Of a stretch of DNA of 64,000 nt, positions 56,586 through 64,000 are shown piece by piece. Made by a program: the position numbers and the translations under genes. This stretch comes from Fragilariopsis cylindrus CCMP1102. Lineage: Eukaryota; Bacillariophyta; Bacillariophyceae; Bacillariales; Bacillariaceae. How positions within the stretch are numbered: position 1 is the stretch's first letter; every line of letters begins with the position of its first letter. The stretch covers positions 124,001 through 188,000 of the forward strand of contig FMBT01000347.1 in assembly GCA_900095095.1 (NCBI GenBank), written 5' to 3'. Below the pieces are notes generated by a model. The model had not been told where the DNA came from. It was given only the letters and a program-made list of their open reading frames with translations, and did not search any database.

Positions 56586-58487
56586 CTACTTAGCGACTTT
56601 CATTTGCTCTGCAAGCTCATCTCTCAATATACGGCGTAAGATCTTACCACTTGCACTCTTTGGTATGGAATCAACAAAAACAATACCACCATCGAGTCTT
56701 TTGTATGGAGCGACCCGTTCCTTAACCCATTCGTAGATACATTTCTTCAGTTTTTCCTCTTGTTCCTTGTCATCGTCGTGATCGGTGGATCCTTCCTCCT
56801 TCTCTTCTGCTTTTAAGACAATATATGCCCGTGGTAACTCTCCACTTGCTTCATCTGGTATTTGAATAACAGCAACATCATTGACATCATCATGGCCTAG
56901 TATCAATTCTTCGAGTTCTGCGGGAGCAACCTGAAAGCCTCGTGTTTTGATCAATTCCTTGATTCGATCTGTCATGAAAAAGTAACCGTCCTCGTCATAG
57001 TAGAACATATCACCAGTTAGAAGCCAACCAGAGCTGCTTAAACAATCCTTCGTTTGTTGAGGCTCATCTTGATAACCCATCATAACTTGTGGACCCTTAA
57101 TTGCAAGCTCTCCTTGTTGATTTGGTCCCAATGAATTTCCATCTTTGTCCAGGATCTTTCCATATGTGTTCGATACAACTAATCCCACAGATCCAGGTTT
57201 AATTTTCTCTGAAGGAGTGATCGTCCCAATTGGTGACAACTCACTCATCCCCCACGCTTGTTTTACCGTACATTGAAGACGATCTCGAACGGCAATTTCC
57301 GTCTCAGCTCCCAATGGTGCAGCTGCAGAGATAATTAATTCCAAAGAGGACATATCATACTTATCAACAAGTGGACTCTTGGCTAGACCCAAGATTATCG
57401 GCGGGACTAAATGTGCGTTTTTGGGTTGGTACTTTGTTATCATTTCTAGCATAAGTTCAAAATCGAAACGTCCCGACATTGTGTAGATTGGATTTCCGAT
57501 CCAGCTACTATACATAGCAGAAACGACCATGCCATATATATGGAAAAATGGCAACGGAGAAAATAATCCATCCTGGAAACCCACTTTTTCAACTTCATGT
57601 AGTTGTAGAAGGTTCACTGTTAGATTGGCATGGGAAATGGCAACACCCTTTGGTTTTCCAGTTGTTCCACTGGAAAATGGTAACAAATATGGATGAGTAT
57701 TTGTTTGACATTGGAAACAGTCGCTCGTCTTATCAAAACCTTGGTTGTGTGTCTTTATGGATTCCAAATTATCCAAACCGTCCTGGGCGGCCTCTCCATT
57801 TTCTGTCATAACTAGTACATGCTTGACATATTTAGAATCTGCTGCTGCCTTTACGGCAATGTCTAGATTGTCTTTGTGTGCTATCAAAACAGTGCTCCGA
57901 CTACCATCTAATACGTTTAATAATTCGTTTGCTTTGTACAGAGGATTTACAGGTGTGATTTTGGCACCACAAAGGCCAACTGCAAGCGTTACGGGCATAT
58001 AGTCGACGTGGTTGGGTGCAAACAAACATACGCAACTATTTTCATCAACTCCCATATCATATTTAAGAGATCCAGCAATCCCTCGTGTACTGTTGTAATG
58101 ATCAGTAAACGTGCGTTTCATACCAGTACTGCCATCGAATATTGCAAGTTCGTCGCTTAGAAGAATATTCCCATCAATGCTCGATTCTGTTGGTATTGGT
58201 GTTGGTGTTGTTGTTGCGTTTTCGTTAATAACTCCTCCGTGCTTCTTCCAATTGGACATAATGAAATCACATGTTGGTACATCCCAAGCTTTTTCGGGGA
58301 AAGAAGGAAATGGACTTGAAATCACATGTTGATTGCATCGTTCTGCCAATTCTCCTCCTTTGCGTATGACTGATGTTGACGATATCGATCGAAGTATAGT
58401 ATTCTTATTCTTTTTATTTACTACATGATCGAAAATACGACGAAAAAAACGATGATTGTATGATAGTATACTTCTCGTAGTAGTCAT
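56586..58487 (-). CDS. Acyl-CoA/4-coumarate-CoA ligase-like enzyme
   Basis: 633 residues, single exon, ANL superfamily. Motifs appear in order: LPFSSGTTGKPKG phosphate loop (about 266), QAWGMSELSP (about 409), GWLLTGD (about 485), DRIKELIKTRGFQVAPAELE hinge (about 507) and SASGKILRR with the catalytic Lys (about 614). The enzyme would adenylate a carboxylic acid and transfer it to CoA. The 4CL-type hinge and length suggest a medium/aryl-acid CoA ligase, substrate not predictable. The N-terminal ~60 residues are Arg/Ser/Asn-rich and lack acids, compatible with mitochondrial import. The C-terminus (QMKVAK) is not a PTS1 signal. Confidence 0.9.
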   Translation of the reverse strand: MTTTRSILSYNHRFFRRIFDHVVNKKNKNTILRSISSTSVIRKGGELAERCNQHVISSPFPSFPEKAWDVPTCDFIMSNWKKHGGVINENATTTPTPIPTESSIDGNILLSDELAIFDGSTGMKRTFTDHYNSTRGIAGSLKYDMGVDENSCVCLFAPNHVDYMPVTLAVGLCGAKITPVNPLYKANELLNVLDGSRSTVLIAHKDNLDIAVKAAADSKYVKHVLVMTENGEAAQDGLDNLESIKTHNQGFDKTSDCFQCQTNTHPYLLPFSSGTTGKPKGVAISHANLTVNLLQLHEVEKVGFQDGLFSPLPFFHIYGMVVSAMYSSWIGNPIYTMSGRFDFELMLEMITKYQPKNAHLVPPIILGLAKSPLVDKYDMSSLELIISAAAPLGAETEIAVRDRLQCTVKQAWGMSELSPIGTITPSEKIKPGSVGLVVSNTYGKILDKDGNSLGPNQQGELAIKGPQVMMGYQDEPQQTKDCLSSSGWLLTGDMFYYDEDGYFFMTDRIKELIKTRGFQVAPAELEELILGHDDVNDVAVIQIPDEASGELPRAYIVLKAEEKEEGSTDHDDDKEQEEKLKKCIYEWVKERVAPYKRLDGGIVFVDSIPKSASGKILRRILRDELAEQMKVAK

Positions 58488-58986
58488 GGTACAGTAGTTA
58501 TCGGATATATAAGTTGAACATCAAATAAATTGCAGGATGATGGATGCTAATAAAAGCAAGGTGGATACCGATGATGGCGTACAATCATGTTCAATGGCGT
58601 ATTCTAATCCGGTGTTTGTGTACAGTATCGATGTTGATTGATGATAAAAAATGTAACAAAGAAGAAAGATCTTTGATTCTTGCCTTCACCATGTCTCATT
58701 TTTAAATACCAAACGGGGGAACAAGTCTTACGACCATTCTTCGCGATGAAACGTATTGTAGTTTATTTAGGGGAGGCATCCCGTAAAGTTCCCCCAAATC
58801 ACGCTTCTTTGAGTTGACAGATATTTTTGTTTTTTTATTGTTCATTTATTTTATTGAAAAGGTTTTTAAGTTTGCTTTCGAGATTAGATTCATCATAAAT
58901 CATAAATCATAAGGCAGATATTGCGATAGAGATCGTCACAATCTTCTCAAGCTTTGCTTTCGAGGCCTGATTGATTTGATTCTATT
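58488..58986. promoter_or_regulatory. Divergent promoter region
   Basis: Spacer between the CoA ligase (-) and the EF-hand gene (+). No specific motif recognised; a CATAAATCATAAATCATAA run lies near 58893-58911. Confidence 0.4.
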
Positions 58987-59749
58987 ATGGTTACGTTCTC
59001 ACTGGACGACTCCTCGGGAAATGATGTCGATGCTGACCGGTATGATATCGAAGAATCCTTCGGAGCATTGGATGTTCATAAAACTGGACGACTTGGATTT
59101 GATCTTGCTTATACTCTTTTGCTAGGTTTAGGTTATTTAGGAAATTACAAAAAGAAGAATGATTTTACTCCTGGAATACTAAAACAAATAACAAAACAAA
59201 TCGAAAAAAAGGATGGTTTATCAATGGATGGTAGGAGCAACAACAACAACAACGATGAAGGGATTGAGTTGGGGATAAAACTTGAAACTTTATTAACAAT
59301 CGTCGCTACGGTACGTACGTCTTCGTTTTTCAATTCAAAAATGTGCACTCTATAATACAGTACTGGTTATAAGAATGACGATGATGAGACATGACACAGG
59401 ACACTACTCAATTTTCTATTCGTGTAATTATTTCTTAATTTTCCTTGTGTTATGTTATGTTATGTTTATGTTAAACACCAATAAGTAGCATCCCGCATTG
59501 CAAAAAAAATCATCTGATAATTTCAATTTCGCCCAAATTGGATTCGAATTGATAGATCATGATCGGAAAGGATATGTAAATGCATCGGATGTTCAACGCT
59601 TGAGTAACGATGTAGAAAATAATATTGACAACAATAAAGAAGTGGCCACAAAAATTTCTATTGATGAGGCCAAAGCGATGATTGAAACGACGAACGATAT
59701 GTTCGCAGCAAAGAATAATAATAAACGACGACGGCAACGGCAACAATAA
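58987..59749 (+). CDS. EF-hand-like calcium-binding protein
   Basis: Two exons, 58987-59310 and 59489-59749 (GTACGT...GTAG, 178 bases), joined in phase 0, about 194 residues. Exon 1 has a degenerate EF-hand (FGALDVHKTGRLGFDLAYTL) with a weak loop. Exon 2 has a good one: GFELIDHDRKGYVNASDVQR, loop D-x-D-x-K-G-Y-x-N-x-x-D with hydrophobic flanks. The layout resembles a short centrin/calmodulin-type pair with a low-complexity Asn linker and a basic C-terminus (NNNKRRRQRQQ). Probably only the second loop binds calcium well. No target is known. Confidence 0.7.
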
Positions 59750-60239
59750 TCATCGACTCAACTCTGTTGTGTTCCAAAAACTCTTTACATCTCCTTTTCC
59801 TTGATCTCATTTATCTCTAATACAATGTCAAAGTCAAAATCCATTATTTCCTGAAATCAAATCAACAAAAAATGTAACAAAAAAGATACTCGTTGGTTAA
59901 ACAAGGTGTGGGTGGTGATGTGACTTCTAAAAAATCACAAACTACGAGTAGAAACAACGCAAAAATGTTGTCGAACACATAACAGTAATGGGAGATGGGA
60001 AGTTATTGAAATTGAATGGATGCCGTGTTGTTGTGTATCTATAATGGCTAGTTTTAAAGACGTAGTATCGTCACGTTCTCTCTTGCATAGATTTTATTAT
60101 ACATACAATAGCTCTTATCCCATGATTTCAAAAGAAATTTCAGGAGTGCAATAATGTATTGTATTCACGCATTAAGATGAAGTAAATTATATCACAAAAA
60201 ATTGGACTAGTAGTCACTGTTATTCTTCTCAATTCAATT

Positions 60240-60270
<31 letters not shown>

Positions 60271-60394
60271 GTGTTATTCCGAGAATACGAAGATAGAACT
60301 GTTTAATATAAACGACGTCCAACTATAATTGCACTTCTAATTATACCATGTTCTATTTTTCTCACTCCAATGCTGTAAATTTATATCTTTTCCG
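59750..60394. other. Convergent 3' spacer with (TA)n
   Basis: AT-rich spacer containing a (TA)n microsatellite at about 60244-60270. No gene is seen. Confidence 0.55.
60244..60270 (+). repeat. (TA)n microsatellite
   Basis: About 13 AT units in a row. Confidence 0.95.
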
Positions 60395-61370
60395 TTAATG
60401 AAGATTCGATTGGGACATGCGAGTTAATCGATGGAATATAAGAGGAAAGGCGCTGCTTAATGCTTCAGGATGTTGAGCGAAACAAACGTAAACAGCCTTG
60501 ATTGATGCTCGTAAGGGTTCCATGACAGTGAAAATTAAAGTGTAACAGAAGAAGAATGCCAATACCATATCTAATGCCACGGACGAATCGGGTACACTTG
60601 GATTGTTTTGATTCCGTTGATGGACTAAAATTGCACCGGTGAACAAAATGATGATACCAGAAACACTTCCACCAACGCAAGCACTCATATGCGTAGAGAT
60701 ATCATCGTGGATGATTGGTTCGACGCCACTCTCATCGACCAATATCGCAACCTCTTGTGCGGCCTGTGTGTATGACATCTGATAGTCGGCAACGTAACTC
60801 ATTGCCATATCAGAATGTGTTCGTACGAAGTCCCGAGCCATAGCGTTGAGTCGGCGCATAAGACGACGGAATACACCACCATCCTCACTTTCTCCGCCAC
60901 CGCCATTGACGTCCATACCCCGCATTCCTCCTATAGTTGCTCGAGCGTGATCAATCTTTCGTATCTGACTCCATATAAATTGAGCTAACCCACCAAGTAG
61001 TCCACATTTGGCCACTGACCCAAAGCTTACAGTAAGACCAACTACCATAAACTGACGGACAGTAGATCGTGAGTTGTTGCCTCGTTCCCTACGTTCGTGT
61101 CTTTCCCGTTCTCGCCGCCGCCGCCGCCTCTGTTGCGAATACGAAGATAAATGACTCGTACGTCGTCCATTATCACCATAATTCTCCTCGTCGTCATTGC
61201 TATCTTCGTCATGGAATGACTCATCATCGTCACTTGCATAGTCTCCGTCCATACCTGTACCAACCGTGGATTTATACTGCGAAGCATCTGCAATCCGATA
61301 TGCTTCGGGCATAGTATTATTGTCATCCATCTGCAAAGAACGACGATTACCTCCGTTTGACTGAGTACCA

Positions 61371-61409
<39 letters not shown>

Positions 61410-63160
61410 TTGTTATGTGATTCTGATTGTATAGGAAGATCTGAAAACTCGATCATTTCTTCGGTATCGTTATCGTTATCGTTATCGTCACTGGTATCGG
61501 TACCAACATATTGATTTTCATTTTGTTGCTGATGTCCTTCCATTTGTTGTATCCCTTCCAATAACGCTGATTGTTCAGCGAACCAATTAGAAACACCACC
61601 ACAAGCCGTTAATGTTAATAATCGTGCAACTGTTCCTGTTGCCCATTTTCCACCAATAAATGCCATCATTGTCCAAAAGACACTACCCGATCGCAATGCA
61701 GCTAATAGTGATAATCTCCAAACTGCAATTACAACAAATTGACCAATAATAACCATAATAACTGTCCGATATAATGCCTTTCGTCGTAATGATCTTGATA
61801 GTATGTCCAACGCTGCACAAGCCAATGCCTGAAAGAAGGCTTGACGACCACCGGGTGTAGTTGATGTCATCTTCCATCGACGGAATAAATATAAATCACG
61901 AGCAAGATACCATAATGGTATTAACCCATATGGCCATGTTGCCGATGGTAATAGAAAGTATGTTGCACCTAATAATGCTAAGTATACACATGCCGAAACT
62001 GGTGCTGATGCTAATAATAATTGTGATGCAAAATGTCTTGCGTCGTCACCAACACCAACACCACCTGATGTTCGATATAATAAACGTGGTAATATTATTG
62101 CAGCCACAATTAATCCCCATGTTAATGTATGTAATGTCGCTGATCGTGGTGATGCCGATGCTGCTAACCACGAATTGTTACTATTATTGTTACTGTTATT
62201 GTTATTGTTGTAGTTTGACCCACCACCGTACAGAATCAATGGAACGAATAGACCTATTGGAACAACTGTCCAAAATGCAATGGACCATTTACTATCCTTA
62301 GGCCATTGTCGTCGTCGTAATCGACTTCTCCAATTACTACCACCATTACTATTGTTACCAAAGGGACGGAATCGACCACCGGTAGTATGTGTATTATTAT
62401 TGTTGTTTGACGACGACGACGTTACACATGCCATAACATGATTATCATCATCGAAACTATCATTATTATCGTATACTCCTACTCTATTGTGATTGTGATT
62501 GTTATTGTTATCGTTGTCGTTATTTGGAGGTTGTATTTGTTGTTGTTGTTGTTGTATTTGTTGTTGCGATTTAACTGAAATATTATTATCATCTGTGAAG
62601 GAAGGTTCCAGTTCTTCTATTCGTTGTGATAACGGTGTATTATGCTGCTGCTGTTGATGTTGCTGTTGCTGCTGCTGTTGTTGCTGTACACGTAATTCAG
62701 GTATTGTTGGAAAATGTGGAAAATCTGGTAATGATGTTGAGATTGGATGATTCGCATCATATATCTTTCGATTCACAGCCTCTGGTGTTTGAGCAATATC
62801 ATGAGCAACTGCTATATCTAATGTCATGTCAGCAAAAAATGGAGTACTCATATTCATACTATCATTACTCGTATGATTACTCATATTCATATTACTACCA
62901 CCATTATTGCCTGTTGTTGTACTAGTAACGACTGAACTGCTACTACCACCACCATCATAATCTATTTCACCGAGACTTGTATTATCATGACTGTCGTGGT
63001 CGTGGTCGTAGCTATTATTATGGTGACTGTAATCGTTTATATTGTTGTTGGTATTGTTGTTATTATTGTTGTTGCTGTTGTTGTTGTTCATCGTCGTCGA
63101 GTCTTCCGCGATAGAATCCATGCTGCCGTTTGTCGAATTCATGATGAAATAAAGAAGCAA
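60395..63160 (-). CDS. Choline-transporter-like (CTL/SLC44, PNS1) membrane protein
   Basis: 921 residues, single exon. The first ~270 residues are disordered, with poly-Asn and poly-Gln runs encoded by AAC/CAA triplets. Membrane helices begin near residue 290 (IAFWTVVPIGLFVPLILYGG), continue to about 520, resume near 700 (FMVVGLTVSFGSVAKCGLLG) and end near 870. The late part FVRTHSDMAMSYVADYQMSY, VACVGGSVSGIIILF-type helix and FTVMEPLRASIKAVYVCFAQ fit the CTL domain (PF04515), where the last helices and the short 'D.....F' segment are conserved. An acidic, Ser/Asn/Asp-rich insertion of about 140 residues separates the two helix blocks. Relatives carry choline or are of unknown substrate. The start may instead be MNSTNG, 6 codons downstream. 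Confidence 0.72.
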
Positions 63161-63469
63161 TAAATAGTAATAATAGTATAAATATTTTTTGTATCAATAT
63201 TTATGATATACCGGTATGATGAGTAAAACAAAGAATACTGTAGGCAGTTCGTAAGTAGTTACGTAGAGCTAACAAGGCCTTGGTGATATCTTTTTACGTT
63301 TGTGTTTCTTCATTGTTGTGTTAATAGTTGCTGTGTTGTTTGAACCTACAGTACGAATATTTTAAAGCACGAATGTCCAGTCCAAAGAAAAGATTAAAGA
63401 TGTCACTTTTTGCGGTCAAAATTAAATTAAATTTGTTAGTACAATTAAACATACCGCATATGGATATGT
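63161..63469. other. Spacer upstream of tRNA
   Basis: AT-rich spacer between the CTL gene start (-) and the tRNA (+); presumably holds the CTL promoter. Confidence 0.45.
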
Positions 63470-63573
63470 GACAACGTGGCCGAGTGGTTAAGGCGATGGA
63501 TTGCTAATTATCTATACGAAATGCAACCATCCATTGCACTTTGTGCGCGTAGGTTCGAATCCTACCGTTGTCG
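63470..63573 (+). tRNA. tRNA-Ser(GCU) with a 22-nt intron
   Basis: The acceptor stem GACAACG pairs with CGTTGTC (63566-63572), discriminator G. A D arm (GGCCGAGTGGTTAAGGC), an anticodon stem ATGGA/TCCAT, a long serine-type variable arm (GCACTTTGTGC) and a T arm GTAGG-TTCGAAT-CCTAC are present. Anticodon GCT is at 63503-63505. Between A37 (63506) and the continuation ATCCATT lie 22 bases (63507-63528), the standard nuclear tRNA intron position; removing them restores the stem. An oligo-T terminator (CTTTTTG) follows at 63579-63585. It decodes AGC/AGT serine codons. Confidence 0.96.
63507..63528 (+). other. Intron of tRNA-Ser(GCU)
   Basis: 22 bases between positions 37 and 38 of the tRNA, the site cut by the tRNA splicing endonuclease. 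Confidence 0.9.
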
Positions 63574-63752
63574 AAATTCTTTTTGTCATTCTTTTCCTCC
63601 TATTAAACTCCCATCAATTTTGATCAAGAATAGAATTAATGGAAAGATATTGTTATATTATTTATTGATCGATTGATTATTTTATAAATATATGTTATTT
63701 TATCGTTAAAAAGAATCGAATTGTCACACTTTCGCAACGACGCAATCAAGAA
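63574..63752. other. Spacer after the tRNA
   Basis: AT-rich; beyond the oligo-T run nothing is seen. Likely includes the promoter of the following exon. Confidence 0.4.
63579..63585 (+). terminator. RNA polymerase III terminator
   Basis: Run of five T after the tRNA. Confidence 0.75.
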
Positions 63753-63899
63753 ATGCTTGGCGTATTAGGAAACTATCAGAATCATCTTCGTCATCAACAC
63801 ACATCTATCATAGTCAAACAAAGATTTCTATTCATTCGTATAAATTACAGCATGCTGAATGAACGAATGTATCAAGCATTCTTTCAACAGTTACTTCAA
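63753..63899 (+). CDS. Possible first exon of a gene running off the window
   Basis: 49 codons from ATG at 63753 (MLGVLGNYQNHLRHQ) end exactly at a GTAAGT donor (63900) in phase 0. Composition looks coding (amphipathic NERMYQAFFQQLLQ). No domain can be identified from so short a piece. The window stops 100 bases further on, inside the presumed intron. Confidence 0.35.
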
Positions 63900-64000
63900 G
63901 TAAGTACCCAAGGCTACCGTGCGATATGGCACTACTAGCTCGACTGACGAAAAACAAAAATAGTTGCAAAGAGCTATGCCTTCGCTATAATTTGTTCTAC

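Noticed and set aside
62520-62690. Separate repeat element at CAA/CAG-rich sequence
   Set aside because: These are in-frame poly-Gln and poly-Asn codon runs of the CTL gene.

Overview
This is nuclear DNA from a photosynthetic stramenopile, most likely a diatom. Two genes carry the diatom-enriched DUF6824 domain (core [DN]-x-L-x-GRGGRSN-HHPGN). A bacterial-type plastid sigma factor has a signal peptide followed by an ASAFAP-like 'VVAF' motif, the bipartite import signal of secondary plastids. A Psb31/PsbQ-like lumen protein adds a twin-arginine signal. Introns are short spliceosomal introns, mostly with GTAAGT or GTATGT donors. There are long AT-rich spacers, poly-Asn/poly-Gln tracts and a tRNA-Ser with a 3'-anticodon intron.

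Layout. 0-8 kb: DUF6824 gene 1 (+), Nup54-type nucleoporin (+, with a GC-AG intron), a two-domain NTF2/SnoaL-like protein (-, 3 exons), a 389-bp MITE with perfect 32-bp terminal inverted repeats and an 8-bp target duplication, and DUF6824 gene 2 (-). 8-24 kb: 9-exon OSCA/CSC1 (DUF221) channel (+), a small prenylated coiled-coil protein that looks like a G-protein gamma subunit (-), lipin (-), U1-70K (+), a thioredoxin-like [2Fe-2S] protein (-) and the Prp5/DDX46 helicase (+). 24-42 kb: rhomboid-like membrane protein (+), an unassigned conserved protein (-), two giant coiled-coil proteins related through their C-terminal module (+, +), with an HpcH/HpaI aldolase (-) between them. 41-54 kb: Psb31-like lumen protein (+), ribosomal protein eL43 (+), clathrin heavy chain (+), an unknown secreted/ER protein (+). 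54-64 kb: plastid sigma factor (-), 4CL-like acyl-CoA ligase (-), EF-hand protein (+), choline-transporter-like protein (-), tRNA-Ser(GCU) (+), and the first exon of a further gene at the edge.

The genes are not one pathway. Two early spliceosome factors, U1-70K and Prp5, lie 1.9 kb apart. Sigma factor and lumen protein serve the plastid. Clathrin, lipin, the choline-transporter-like protein and the acyl-CoA ligase concern membranes and lipids.

A major caution: clathrin heavy chain, lipin, the aldolase and both giant coiled-coil genes are interrupted by frame breaks. Every break I could resolve is the same kind, one missing base, often in a homopolymer. This looks like deletion-type consensus error rather than decay. 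The second coiled-coil gene, which has internal tandem repeats, is far more heavily broken than the rest.
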